Shown here piece after piece: positions 1 through 12,361 of a DNA stretch of 64,000 nt. Source of the DNA: Gymnorhina tibicen (taxonomy: Eukaryota; Chordata; Aves; Passeriformes; Artamidae). The notes under the pieces were generated by a model. The model saw only the letters and a list, made by a program, of their open reading frames with translations. It was not told the origin of the DNA and made no database searches. The position numbers were made by a program, and so were the translations under genes. Each line of letters opens with the position of its first letter. Positions within the stretch are counted from its first letter, which is position 1. The stretch lies in assembly GCA_013399875.1 (NCBI GenBank), contig VXAZ01006886.1, forward strand, positions 1,252,107 through 1,316,106, given 5' to 3'.

Positions 1-2200
1 TAAAGCTTTGGGACACAGACTGATTTCTTGTATAGGTTTATGTAGCTTCTCTCAACAGCACCACAGGGCTCACTCCTAAATGAAGTCTTTGCGTAGGGCT
101 CCATTATCGCTGCTGCTAAAGTCCACGAGAGTGATGCGCGTGGAGCCAGGTAAGAGGCACAGGGTAGCAGTGGATACTTGCACACCTTGCATGTATTCCG
201 AGTGATAATTTCACAGGTTAATTTACTTTCATTATCTAAGCAAGGTAAGTACGTGTTAGAAACATGTTTGCTTGGAAGTTCCATGAATGGGATTGGTTTG
301 TGTTGTAAGCAAATTAATGAAACTTAACCTTTTAAATATGAACAGATGGTGGAAGAAACAAATTCCATTAGCTAATAAGATAAAAAGTGTACTCAACAAG
401 GTAAAGTTCACAGTCAAGAATCTAGTCTTGTACACACACAGAGATCAGGAGATACCCTGAGAGCTCCGCATGGTTTTGATTTGTATAAAAGCCCCACAAG
501 TCTTCATTCCTAATCTTTGAAAGCCTGACATTAAATCAAACTTATATATGTGGTTTTGCTGGGGTGGGATGAGGATGAAACTACTCTATATATTTGCTAA
601 ATATTATCAACAGAGGGGACATTTCCCACTGCTGATACCCCCAGATTCCACTTCATTGCTTGTCAGTGAATCACAAGCTCCTAAACCACTGTCTGTCTAT
701 TCCATTTTAAACACTATTTTATCCAAACCATTTAATGTCTGTTGGATTCCTGTAGCGTGCTGGTTTTGCCCTGTTTCATTCCTACGTCTGCTTTAGAAAT
801 TATTTATTCTCTTTCACTTCCCCAGAGCTGTTCTGCACCCTTTTACTATGTATTCCTCAAGGGATTTTTCTAGAAGGTTCTGAAAGATTTCAGTGTCGTC
901 ACTGCAGAGTTGCTCTCTCGAGCACCACAGGCACTGGGGTTGACTCTGATAGCTGGAATGTCATTAGGAGGAATCAGGAGGGCTTCACGCTATCATCCAG
1001 GGATGGAAGGGATGCAGCAGTACATCAGATGGGCCTGTGGGACCAGCACTGTGACTGGCCCATCAAACTGGGCACTGAAGTGCGAAACAGCATCTGCAGG
1101 TAAGGCTGAACCATGGCTGGGTCCTGCTTTTCCTTCATGAGACTACACAAAACCAGAAAGGCCAAAATGCTCTCTGGAAGCAGCTTCTGATTCTCAGATG
1201 GATTCATCACTCAGTGGTTAAGAAAACTGAAAAAAAGAACTCTTTCCTTCATTTCAGAATAACTGCCTAATCTTTCCTACAGTGTAGATGACAGTTTTGG
1301 AGCTCCAACCTCCATAAGAGTTCCTGTTTTGGAAATCAGCCATCCTGACTTCCCTCTGGCAGGCAATGGCAGGGAAGAGAGGATAAACCTTCTCTTCCAG
1401 GCTGGGGACACCAGCCATCAGAAGGCACCAGTGACACCAGATAGAGGCCCTTAGAGCTGAAAATCTGCAAGCTGCTCTCCTCTGACAGGCTGCTAGGAAT
1501 GCCACAGGCAGGCAGACAGCCCCTAGGAGGGGGAATTCACTCCCCTCCTTTCTTTCTTATCATCTGTAGCTCAAAGCCATCAACTAGACGTGTTGAAAGA
1601 AATATATAGCCTGTGTTTATCTCAAAATACAACACTTCTGATAGCTCTACAGTTTGTTACTTCCAGTCAGAACATTTTTTAAAATGATGTAGTTCAAACT
1701 GAATATGTTTCCATGTATTGATACTTAATCATCAAATCAGCTGGCACCTAGGCTGTCATATAGAAGCTGAGGTAACACATTCACAACGTTCAAAGAAAAA
1801 TCTGTTTCTTAATGGACAGAGCAAAACATATACCCGGGTTAGAGGAATATGCATGCATGTAAGAACACATCCCAGTTTTGAAAAGTGAGTTAATTCTTTA
1901 CAGGGACAACTTAATACAATGGACCTGGAGTGCACAGACCTGGACCTCTGCCAGCACCTGTCTGTTCAGGAATTTCATCCACTTTAATAAGCTGCTGCTC
2001 TCTGGATCTCAATTAACCAGACAAGCTGGTGCAGTTGTAGAGAACTCAAAAATAAGAGCAAGAAGATTTCACAGATTCTCCATCTGTAGGCCTTCTGTAA
2101 GCATGACACATACAAATAGAACCCAATACTGTAGGTGACATCCTTAAAATTATGAATTACTGTGAGGCAATGAGAAGCTGGTAGAGAAACATCAGCATGA
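1..2200. other. Noncoding AT-rich DNA, no gene seen
   Basis: All six frames are broken by stops every few dozen codons. The open frames present (for example 910-1140 + and 1254-1505 -) have no recognisable domain, and several overlap each other on opposite strands, which is what chance predicts. Base composition rises in G+C between about 900 and 1540 without CpG enrichment, so it is not a promoter island. I see no repeat family in this stretch. The one locally unusual patch, at about 80-150, is listed separately. Confidence 0.7.
80..256. other. CpG-bearing patch with two splice-donor-like sites
   Basis: Five CpG dinucleotides lie within 92-140, which stands out in a CpG-poor window. On the plus strand CAG|GTAAGAG (cut after 149) and AAG|GTAAGT (cut after 244) are both close to the vertebrate donor consensus. 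No plus-strand frame is open for long before either site: a short ATG frame runs 80-205 (41 codons) and is preceded directly by a stop. On the minus strand a 38-codon ATG frame ends just above position 79. I recognise neither peptide. The patch could be a noncoding exon edge, a conserved element or chance. Confidence 0.2.
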
Positions 2201-2229
2201 GGCCCCAGAACAAATGTTATTTTTCATGG

Positions 2230-2385
2230 CTTACTTCAATCATTGTCATCAGAAGTCGGCATCTGTACCAAGCACCTCATTGATACCATGGCTCGAGCGG
2301 AACCCGAGATCTGCCAGGCCTGCAAACTGCTCCATGAATTAACCCCAGCTCCGAGTAGGCAGAAGGGTTCACCAGCATGAATCTA
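2230..2385 (+). other. CpG-bearing patch with a short open frame, coding status unproven
   Basis: A plus-strand frame is open for about 58 codons up to the TGA at 2378-2380. Inside it an ATG at 2288 sits in a strong Kozak context (ACCATGG) and would give 30 residues beginning MARAEPEICQACKLL. A possible acceptor (CATCAG) lies just upstream, near 2250. The patch holds several CpGs (GTCGGC, CTCGAGCGG, CCCGAG, TCCGAG). I do not recognise the peptide and a frame this short is expected by chance. It could equally be a constrained noncoding element. Confidence 0.15.
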
Positions 2386-2399
2386 ATTACAGTGTGGAA

Positions 2400-3690
2400 G
2401 GCCACATTTATACAATGACAACATAACTACCAGAATAGAGATACATCAAAATGCCTGAACAGCACATTAAATCATGAGAACTTAATGTTTGTATTGTAAG
2501 AGTCTCACAGGATTTAAAAGGAATGGAACCAATAGATTCCTAAAGAAATTACAGTTAAAATCCCACAGCGTTTGCTAGGCAATTGTATTCTTTCCACATG
2601 TTAGCCAACCTTACTAAAGAAATCCAAAGCAGAGAAAAAACTTTGCAGTAAATTATTTTTGCTTATATGTGTAACTCAGGGATTCCTACTAAATGCCATT
2701 TGATTGCTCACATGCACTTTTATTTTTTAATCATGGCATAAAACGCTGCTATCCTGCCTGATAAAACAGCCTGGCTTTTACTACGGTCATTATCTGTCTG
2801 GTCTGTTGGGACTGGATGCTTTTCTGATGGGATGTTCAGTGGAGTCTTGTCCATAGGCAACCACAAACCACAAAAGACAGCTGAAAGTGGGAAGGGGTAC
2901 AGCAGGCAAATAAGCATCAAGGCTAAACAGGAACATAACCAGAAAACCACCCAAACAAAGAGGCCAAGACAAAGTATTTGCAGATTTTATACCTTAGTAT
3001 GTCACTGTTCAATAGGTCTATTCATAGCCCAAGCTTTTAATTCTCTTCTGTGATGCCTAATACAAACTGGGTATTGAAAAGGCAATAGACATCCATCATA
3101 TTACATAAAACACATATTTGTAATTTACCAAACAATGTAAACTGTTTTTCAGCAACTAGTCCAGTTCAGATCTTGGCCCAGAATTTACACTTATATCCTA
3201 AGGAGATGAATATGAAAATTCAGTCTGAGGAAGCAACTGAGCATTAAAATTTCAAGTCAACACAAATAAAAGTTAACATTAGTTTTTAAGTAACTGACTG
3301 TGTCCCTCGTGGTGGAAACCAGGGGCAAATACCTTCACAGGCAGTGCTCATCCCCACCCTCAGATTAACACATGTTTTAAGATTCTAAAAAGACAAGGAG
3401 CAGAAGCCCTTAAACAGAGGTGAACTTTCTTAAAGAAGAGTAGTATATTAATTCTCTCTTATGGCTTTATCACTAATCTTAATATAAACAAACTAGTTTT
3501 TCTTCACTTTTTTTCCTCTCTTTCCAAGTGTTGGAGGTGCAGCAATACATGTCTCCTGCCAATGGAATAACTCTTAGGCAGAAAAATCATGTGCTTCCCA
3601 ATTATCTCCCTTTGGCTGATCTTTGGACTGTTTCACATTAAATATACCTCTGTCAACATTAGCACACCACAGCCGTGTAATTCCCACCCT
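2400..3690. other. Noncoding DNA, nothing recognised
   Basis: The stretch is AT-rich with short overlapping opposite-strand open frames near 2720-3053, all without protein features. I see no repeat tail, no tandem array and no motif cluster. Homopolymers are short (up to about eight bases). Confidence 0.7.
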
Positions 3691-3699
3691 CATCCCGTG

Positions 3700-4160
3700 G
3701 AGGTCCATCACGTTGGATTATCACACTCTCTGACATGACATAATCTGATTCACACTGCAGATCTTCACTGGTAGCCTGAGGCCAGGGTAAAATAAATTGC
3801 ATCAGTGTTATCTGTGGGATCAATTGATTGCAGGGTATAATATGGCTAAAGTCCAGGAGAATATGTGAATGCTCCAGACACAGGGCAATTCTTTGAAATC
3901 AATGATTGCTTGAAAGGCTTGATAACTAGGGGCTTTAGGCTATTAACACCAGCTGGTCATTAAGTCCACACAAATTGTTATAGCTTTTATAACCTTTTCT
4001 TATCTAGAGAAAACAATTAAACATTTTAATTACATTACAGGGATGACAGAAGATAATTGGAGTTATCAGGAAATTATGTAGTCCTGTTAATGTGAGTTAC
4101 TATGTCATTTCCATTGCTTACAAATGTACTTGTCATCTAGATAAAATAAAACTAACTTTC
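3700..4160. promoter_or_regulatory. Candidate enhancer / conserved noncoding element
   Basis: The block is dense in developmental transcription-factor motifs. ATCAATTGAT (3819-3828) is a perfect 10-bp palindrome of two ONECUT/PBX-like half sites, and a related ATCAATGAT lies at 3898-3906. ACCAGCTGGT (3948-3957) is a perfect palindrome around a CAGCTG E-box. TTATCT (4000-4005) is a GATA site in reverse. ACAATTAA (4013-4020) and TAATTA (4027-4032) are homeodomain cores, and a second GATA core (TTATC) is at 4063-4067. Motif density suggests regulatory DNA, but such short motifs also arise by chance in AT-rich sequence. Conservation was not testable here, so the boundaries are approximate. Confidence 0.3.
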
Positions 4161-7100
4161 AATTAGGTCCATATTCAAACCACAAAGATGGAAGAACACA
4201 AAATAAGTAACCCAAAGCCAAATGAATTATCATATTAAGGTGGTATTGTATAATCTTTGAACTATTGTCCTGGAGACAGGACATAGTTATGGAGTCTCAG
4301 TTGAAAAAGTACAATTGTCACCTGTGGAAATAAATTACTTTTCATGCCTACCTTTATTTTGAAATTATGAAGTTCATAGAAGAACACAAAAATTCTATGT
4401 TTATATAGCTTTTGTGAACTATCCTGCACCTTTTACTTAAAAAAAATACTACCATCAATAGAGGACAACCTGCCAAAAGTTGCTCCTTGTATTACTTCAC
4501 AAAGTCTTAGGCCCTTTAGATCTGTTCTGGGTATGTGGATCTTACAAAGCTCCTAATTTCATAATACCAGGTTTGCCCCATGTTTCAGTACATCAGTTCT
4601 TCTCTGGGATTGGGTTATTATAGTGGGATTTGCAAAGGACTACAGCTGTGTCTAAGTGGGGAGCTTTCACAGTATGACTTCAGCCTTTTTAAATATGAAG
4701 AGGATGTGTAGGAATGCACCCCTTAATTTTTTGCTGCCAATCTTTTCCTGCATAAATTGCTAAGGCTGAACAGCAGGCACAACAGCAGTTGCATTAGTTC
4801 CCAGGGAATTCTTGGTCATGATGTGCCAGCCCGTTGGACTTTGAAGATTTACTGTTTTGCGCTTAAGGGAAATGTATAAGAAAATATTTACAAGTGCTCA
4901 TTAAGGCTAAATTGTGTCCTTATCCTGTGCAGGTACCCCGGGAATTAGGAAAATTCTATAATGAGAATGGATGTAAGGCTGTCACACTTATGCAGGAATA
5001 GTAACTTGGACAAGGGAAGGATGAAGAACTATACTACAAATACAGTAAAAGGAAAAGTTTAGTAGAAAGTGAAATATGAATCACCTTTATTATGGACACA
5101 GTCATACTGGGATGCATAAACAGGAATATATTCAGAAAACATTATATTAACTAGTCTTTTCTCACCTCCAGCCCTAGTGAAGCTGCAACTGTAGCACTGT
5201 GCCCAGGTTTTTTTCTTTTACTTGAGGCAGGTTGCAGAACAGAGGCAGCACAGAATTAAAAGTGCCACAAGATTTATGTTCCACAATTGTCTAGATGATT
5301 CACAGGGAAAGACTGGCCTGCAGGAGATTTATGCAGAGAACAGGATTACAGTTATCAATTACAGATACATAGGAGATTGCCACGTCTACAGCAGAAAAAG
5401 CTGTAGTGGAGGAGCCTCAGGTTGAACTAAAACATGGGAACAGATCCCACAGGTGTCTCACGGAGACTGTGAGTAATGGCAGGCACAGGTGACCCTGCTG
5501 TGAAAACAGACAGGGACCGTCACGTGAGACTCACCCACATGATTTAATATGATGGTTTTTTAACAGAGCCCCACTTCAGTTCCTCACTGTATTGCCAGGA
5601 ACTGAAAGCCTACATTATGATGTTTCTCAAGGAAGGAAACGACTGAAAAATCTGCATAGCTGTGTATGGGAGGCTAAAAGTCACTGTGCCAACCCGCAGA
5701 GCTGGCAGCTCAGAATGGGCAAAGAGCTGCAGTTCATCCTAGCCAACACACCAGAGCCTGAATCATGGCCAGTCCTGATATAGCAAGACTTTTACTGCGC
5801 TAAACAAAGAATCAGGTCCCCTAGCTGGGGACTTGACCATCTCACAGGCTTTGTATGCAAGCAGAAGTGGACCTTGTACATGATTTGGGGTTACTTATGA
5901 TGCATCCTGAAAGGAATAAAAGACACTACTTTGAATTTGCATGACAGAAGAGCCAGGAGATTCTGAATCTGATTCAAGTTTATCAGGTCAGGTCTTGCAA
6001 GTATATCAGGATCTGTGAGTCTCTGCTTGCAGGTCACACACATGAGGTTGCACGTTTCAGGACATAAATAACTGTATATAAACCTTGCTAAAGAAAACTT
6101 TGCACTCCTGAATTTCGTGATGGGGATGGATTCAAATTAAATCTGTAAGATTTTACTAACAGGTGTTTTCATTTAACCATTTTATTTTGGTATAGCTTGG
6201 ATTCTTAATCTAAATCTGTCTGAAGTTTACACATTGTCTACCCGTACAGAGGAATTATTTGGTTTGCCTCAGGGACAGGGCTGTTGAAGACTATGTGTGC
6301 TCCCTTACACAGAAATACAAAAGGTTTTATATTTTTCTGTATTTTCCAGTCATTTACTTCATCTTTTCCAAAGTCTGGCATTTTACACAGACGACACACT
6401 TAAGTTTGTTACCATTGACTTTCTTGACATTTCTATACACATAAAATCAGCCAGAATTAGACTCAAAGGGTTTCATCTATTTTCCTAGATAACTGATCAG
6501 ACTGTCCTTAAACAGAACAGATCTATGTATGACAGCAGCATAAATTCAACTGTCCTGATATCCCAAATTTCTTCCTATCAGAAAGGCACACATGCAGCCA
6601 GCTGCAATAGTACACGCCAAGAAAATCCAGGTATTCTTTGGGGTGGTAGTTCACAGAAGAACCATAATCCCTGAACTGATGCTCTGCTCAAGGAAGAGCC
6701 AGGAAAACCAAGGAAGTTTGGTTACAGCTACACAAAGCCTCAGATGGCTGGATGCAAAAATAGGCCCAAGCTGTTCTTAAGGCAGATGCTAACTAAATCT
6801 TCATAGCAAAGCCTCTCCTCTGGAAAAAATCTCATGGCTATCTGAGAGTTCTACATTTACCTTAATATGCCAACCTCAGCCTACTCGTAACAAGCATTGC
6901 CTTCATGTCCAGCATCATCTGACCATGATCATTTCCTCATTTGTTTTTTCAGCTCTTTTCCCTCAGCATGTACCATCTGTAAAAGTTTCCAGTGTTTTTT
7001 CACAAGGTCTCTGTGCATATGTGGCCTTGGGGAGCAATCCACCATATTAAACAACTACAAATAGTTCTCCTGATCTACATGACAAGCTATACTGGATAAA

Positions 7101-8300
7101 ATGGTGCTGTAAGAGAAGAATTATTTGAACGTGAAAAGGGTTATAGCTCACCAGGGAAAGCAGGAAAGAAGACTGGCCACAGTATCACTGATGATACTGA
7201 GAAAGTGGCACAATATTATAATTATCTCCTTATGGTTCTCTTTTTTTAAATAAGCCATTAAGAATATCTGATACAGACGCCTAAGCAGAAAATAAAATTT
7301 CTAGTTTCCTTTCCTTTTTTGTTTTTTTGTGTCCATATTCAGTTTTTGGAGGGAGCTTACATGTGGCCTCACACAACTATCCAGGTTTGCTAAGGATCAG
7401 AGTTTTAAGAGGACTTAATGCACTTTCATCATGCAAGACCCAGTTTAAGTTCTGCTTAATGTAATAAAGAAACCCAGAACATATTCCCTGAATATTTTAT
7501 GAAGCTACCTGTGCTGCATGTTGGAGGGTCACGGCCAATGTACATCAAGAGCCCATGGAAGTGCAGGCCAAGAATTGTATCTTGATCTTAGACAGGTTTT
7601 TTTCCACTCACAAGGAAAAACATCCTGTATGTAAAGCCTCTGCAGAGAGAACTGCTTAAATATAAGGCAACAAATCTTTCAGCTGCTAAAATGAAGATGA
7701 AATAGGGCTATCAATAGAGCAGCTATGATGATGACAAAAATCAAATCAGCAGTTTTTGCTATTTTAAAAACTATTTAAAATACCAGCTTTCAGAGTGGTA
7801 TTTTTCATTTTTGGTTTTATGATGCATCTAAGGGAAATATGTGCTTCATATGAATTCATGGTTATTACACCACTGCTGCAACACTTTAGTGTGTGTCAGC
7901 ATTTTCATGGTGAACCTTGGAGTGCTGGGTCTGTAACTTGTCCATAAAAATTTGCCCAAAGCAGGAACCTGACATAAAAGCTAACATAGGTGCATTATTC
8001 TAAGCTGGGTGGGATAAAACATTTTAACCTTAGATAAATTAAAAATTATTGATTAATGGTTAGATTAATGATAACTGGATTTGGTCACTTCTTGAATCAG
8101 ATTGAATACATAACCCAGGGTGATAAATCAACCAATTATAGTATCATCCTAACCTTCTAATACTGGGATGTTTTCAGACCTCCTTATTATGTAGACAGGA
8201 TGTCTCAATCGTTCAAGAAAGGTGGTTTTGTAGTTCTTTATCTTCCTCAGTTGCCTCTTAAGTATATGTCCAGGACATACACTTCTCATGCAGAGACATT
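4161..8300. other. Noncoding DNA, nothing recognised
   Basis: There is a somewhat GC-richer section at about 5160-5800, where open frames of 67 and 63 codons occur (5222-5425 +, 5592-5783 +), and AT-rich sequence around 6100-6500 and 7200-8200. None of the translations has a signal peptide plus domain, a repeat unit or a known motif. No interspersed repeat could be identified, although strongly decayed ones would escape reading by eye. Confidence 0.65.
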
Positions 8301-8305
8301 ACTGT

Positions 8306-8410
8306 TTCTACATTCTAGATGAGACTTCCAGCTCAGAAACATGCCAAAGGTCAGGAAGTGTGTGTCAGAGTGAAAAATCAGTCTTCTACCCTAAATCCTT
8401 AGCCTTCACA
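8306..8410 (-). repeat. Decayed MIR-like SINE fragment, antisense
   Basis: Read on the plus strand, the order of words follows the antisense MIR body. A 'TAGATGAGACTTCCAGCTCAGA' type segment (the 'gaggaaactgaggctcagag' region) is followed by 'ATGCCAAAGGTCAGGAAGTG' (the 'cttgcccaaggtcacacag' region). Then come 'GTCAGAGTG' and 'AATCAGTCTTCTACCCTAAAT' (the 'cagagc...aacccaggtcttctgactcc' region). Many substitutions show great age. The match is from memory of the MIR consensus, not from a search. Confidence 0.45.
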
Positions 8411-9740
8411 CCAATCAAAAGAACAGCAGCAACATTCTGATCTCTTCATCAGAGTGAATTTGCACCAAGAGCTTATTTTTTTTTTTTATTGAGATCTCTC
8501 AGTTCTAAGTCTCTCACAATAGCAACTATCACTTCTATAAAAACTGGACTAGAAGTCAACTCATAAAAAATATTCTAGGATTAATCCTACCTCATCATGC
8601 ATATCCTTTCAGCAACAAAATTACAAAATTTATATGGAGATTATTCTAAGCCCGCATCTTTTGGATGACTGTGAGCACTGGTGATTGTGCTGTGAACCTA
8701 GGCTGAATGTTGATATGCAGTGAATACGTTTATGTTTTTGTCTGGGAGGGACTGTGTATCTTAATGATGATAAAAGCAGTTAGAAAATCACCTTGTCTCC
8801 TCATTCTACAGTTTATAGCTTTGAAATGAAAAATATGATATCCTATGCAATTTGCAAAGCACACAACCTAAATTTGAAAAAGAAAAAGATTATTCTATCA
8901 ATGAAGAGCTGCAAGCACAATGTTAGATGACTGAGACTGGAAGGAAAAGGAAAAAACAACACCAGAAAAAGCTGTTTCACTAATCTCAATAAAAGTAGAA
9001 AGCCTTTGAAATCTAACAAGTAACAATCTTGAAGGCAACTCCCACATTAAAAGAGGGCTCTGGAGTCACTTGCTGGGGGCCAGATCAAGCTTGTTTTTGA
9101 AAGTCAAATGCATGCAGTCTAGGCTGTGGTACTGTTTTGATACTGGCTGTTTTGATAATGCAAAGGAGAAAACTTTAACAATAATGTACCATCAAAATAA
9201 TAATGTTGCCGTAGAATGCTTTAGAATATGTAACAACATATAAAATACACTAATGTATATTGTTTAAAAAAAATCTAGGCAAAGCACATTATTAGGGATC
9301 TAAGTGGGTAATTCCTTAGAGCTGCAGTCTCCAAGATAATAACTTAAACATTTGGTTCCCCATTGTGTCTTGCCAGCAGTTCTTGTTTGTTTGCTTTATG
9401 TATTAAAGCATCACTTCAGTATAATTAAGTACCCCATCATATTCAATATCTACAGTACAGAAATAAAAACATCCTTATTCCTAATCACCTTATAAAGTGG
9501 AAAAGGGTCTTAATTGCCTCTATCTTTCAAACATCAGAAATTTCATATTTTAAATTAGAGTAGGCAATGGGTATTAACAGTCTAACAGAGAGAAACCTGA
9601 AGATCCCTCTCCAAACCCACGCTCTGCATTTATATACTATTTTCCAACATTACAGGAAAATTACTATTCAGTGTGCTATAACAAAAAAACATATGTGTTA
9701 TATACAACAACTATAAACTCAGATTCCATTCACCTTGATT
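8411..9740. other. Noncoding AT-rich DNA with a T12 run
   Basis: A run of 12 T lies at 8476-8487. The stretch from 8500 to 9700 is AT-rich with no ORF of 60 codons or more on either strand. No motif cluster or repeat family was recognised. Confidence 0.65.
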
Positions 9741-9748
9741 CATGACTT

Positions 9749-9840
9749 AAGCAGGATGAGAAATTGAGGCTTAATTAGAAAGGTACATCATGGGACAAGA
9801 CACAGAGAGCCCCAGTCAGACCCCAAGAACAGCCGATTCA
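9749..9840 (-). repeat. Possible antisense MIR fragment, weak
   Basis: The words 'GATGAGAAATTGAGGCTTAA', 'GACACAGAGAGCCCCAGTCA' and 'GACCCCAAGA' appear in the order and rough spacing of antisense MIR ('gaggaaactgaggc...cacacagagagtcagtggcagagc...aacccagg'). Divergence is high and the central 'cttgcccaaggtc' block is nearly unrecognisable. Chance resemblance remains possible. Confidence 0.25.
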
Positions 9841-10690
9841 TACATTTATTTTCTCAGTAGAAGGGGGTGTTTCTGTGTCATTTATCATGTGAGAAGCTCA
9901 GGAACACTGCAGTTTAAAAGAGCCAAATTAATCAGTGTACTGACAGCTCTTCCTTTCTAACAAGATTTCTGCTCACTTAGGTAAGTTCATTTCCAGGTAT
10001 TAAAACCTAATTTTAGTTTGAAGCTAAACCTCACACTTCTGTGATACCAAAGGCAACTGCAGAACATCCCATCAATACTGTATTTCCAGTCCAGGAATTT
10101 GAAACAAATTTCCAAAAGGAAGTGCTCTCCAGCTCAGAGACAGGCCCTGGAAAAAGAAGGGGAGGCACTTCACATCATTAGCACGGGACAGCTTTATGGG
10201 AACATTCTGTAACTGGAAAGCACTCAGACCCCATTGCCCTGTATGCCACAGGACCTGCACGGAAAAACTAACCAGGGGTGCACACATGCAGATATATTTA
10301 TCATTTAATTATTTCTACACATTAAAGATTTGTTACACTTTCTTTTTTTTTTTAGTTTTACTTTGTATACTCTTCTTGGCTTTCTGAAAGACTAACGCTC
10401 ATTTTCCAAGATGTTTATCATAGTGTTTCCCAAGGAATATCCTGGGATCTCTTTCATGACACCCAAACATGGGAGAATTAGGACAGGAACCTCTACCTTC
10501 TAGGGCATTTCTGAGTGTAGTTCATGCAAAGTAAGTTGCCAGTTTCTCTTCTTCTACAAAACTTCTTTGTTTTGGGCAACCAGACATTGTTTCTGAGGGC
10601 TTTCTACCCTGAGGTCTCAAAGCATGGAGCAGCAGGAGCAGAAGGAAGTCTGCCTTTGATCATTAAAAGTTATCAGCTCTGATGGATGTC
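9841..10690. other. Noncoding DNA, nothing recognised
   Basis: Two overlapping opposite-strand open frames near 10072-10387 carry no recognisable protein features. A short T-rich tract lies near 10341-10353. I see no repeat family and no cluster of regulatory motifs. Confidence 0.65.
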
Positions 10691-10696
10691 TTGGGC

Positions 10697-11348
10697 TCAC
10701 AGTTTTCTCACCAGGCTTGTCCCAGTACTGCTTGACACATTATCTCTTGTTAAATCGCTCCAATTTGCAACAGGACATTCATCTTCCTGTCTGTGCCTGA
10801 CACCCCTGTGTGCACCAGGCCCTGGTGAACATTTCCACTGCACCAATGCCATAGAAACATGAGATTCCAGAGAGCTCAGTAACCACTTCAAAGTGACCAC
10901 GCTGAGAAAACGTCTGCAGTCTCGTTGTCTCGGGAGGGTTTCACTGCCATACTGCCCTGCAGCAGCCAGGTACGTACTGGGAGTGGTCTGACAGGTCCTG
11001 GTGTACGGCTGGTTTGGAACAGCCTGCCATGCGACTGGTGTGATCCCACCTTTCAGCATAAAAGGTTCCAAATTCCATGTTTCTTTTAGCAGAAATAGTT
11101 TATGAGCCTCTGCAAAGCTGTTCAAGTCAAAATGTTTCAGATAAAAACGTCTGGACATTCGTGGCAAAGTTTACTTCATCGTGACACACTGTTGCAGTAC
11201 TTGTGTGGGGCTGATTACAGTGGGATATGAGAGAAACTTGTCCTGAAACAAACTGTGATTTTTTTGTCAGAACCAATACCCTATGTGAAGCAGGGGAAAA
11301 AAGCTTTCCTGTAGCCTCAAAGGATACAACAAATAGAAGCAATTCCAC
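10697..11348 (-). other. Stop-poor, GC-richer patch with the longest open frame (156 codons)
   Basis: A minus-strand frame from 11167 to 10697 is open for 156 codons. A second minus-strand frame (11348-11127, 73 codons) overlaps its start in another register. The translation shows no signal peptide, membrane segment, cysteine pattern or domain I know. It ends TGTSLVRKL followed by a stop. On the plus strand CAG|GTACGT occurs near 10970, a good donor-like site on the other strand. Local G+C is above the surroundings, which by itself lengthens open frames. I read it as a probable chance ORF, with a decayed retrocopy or noncoding exon as alternatives. Confidence 0.25.
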
Positions 11349-12350
11349 AGAATTTTATCTGTACTGAATCATACACAGCAGTAGCCAAGCCCTCCTCTGT
11401 GTATGCAGGACCTGAGACTTTGTACAAATTGAACTCATATAAAACAAATTTTAAAGCTAGTCATTCCCTAGGTTCCTTGGTTCCCTGAGATTTGGACATT
11501 TCATATATCCATACAGGTAACCTGTTCTAACAGAAATAACATTTCTGTATCTTAACATTAGGGATTTGAAAGTGCAATTCCTTAAACAGGGATCATTCAA
11601 CCTATGGTTTTCACCTACATTCATTCTCTAGTGTAAACTCCTAACGATACATAACTGGGAGGTATTTACCTTACTTTTACAAAGCTGAGAGCAGACCTAA
11701 GGTGCACAGTGATCAAGCACACTAAAAAAAGAGATTGTGCAAAGGGCAGCTGAAGCAAATTATTCAAGTTATCCACTGGTTCAAAATTTCCTCCATTAAA
11801 GTCATTGAAATCTATTTGTAAAAGAATAGTGAGATTTAACATAAGCTGACAGAAAACAAACTTTGTTGGCAGATTATCCTCACTGGAAGTTTGCGGGTTT
11901 TTTTACTTCAAAGCATCTCAGTCTCGAAGAGCACTGCAACCCCATACAGACTTCTAAGAACATTGAAGAAAACCCAGACTTTTAGCATTTGCCTGCCAGC
12001 CAAACAGAGCTCCAAGGTGTCGTGTCTCTGAATGGCTTTACCCAAAGCATGTGCAATATTGAAGGAATCCTAACTTAAATGGTTTTCAAGGCGACTTCAC
12101 ACACACAGGAAGTCACAAACGCAAACCTGAGAAAATAATACTGCCTCTGGATTTGTTGGCTTGGGTTTTAATTTTGTTAGAATGCTAATGTATGAAGGGT
12201 TAGAAGAAAATATAATGCATGAATCAGATGCACTGGGGAGGAAATTGCATCTAGGAAGAGGCAGAATATGCTCAGCAGGCCAGGGAAATGAAGCTTTAGG
12301 GGTCTCTCTGCCTATATAACACCTGGATTCAGTATTACATCCCAGTTTGA
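11349..12350. other. Noncoding DNA, nothing recognised
   Basis: A minus-strand frame of 111 codons (12432-12097) covers the right end but has no protein features and includes low-complexity serine/proline-rich runs. No repeat family was identified between 11349 and 12350. Confidence 0.6.
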
Positions 12351-12361
12351 CAAAACACCCT

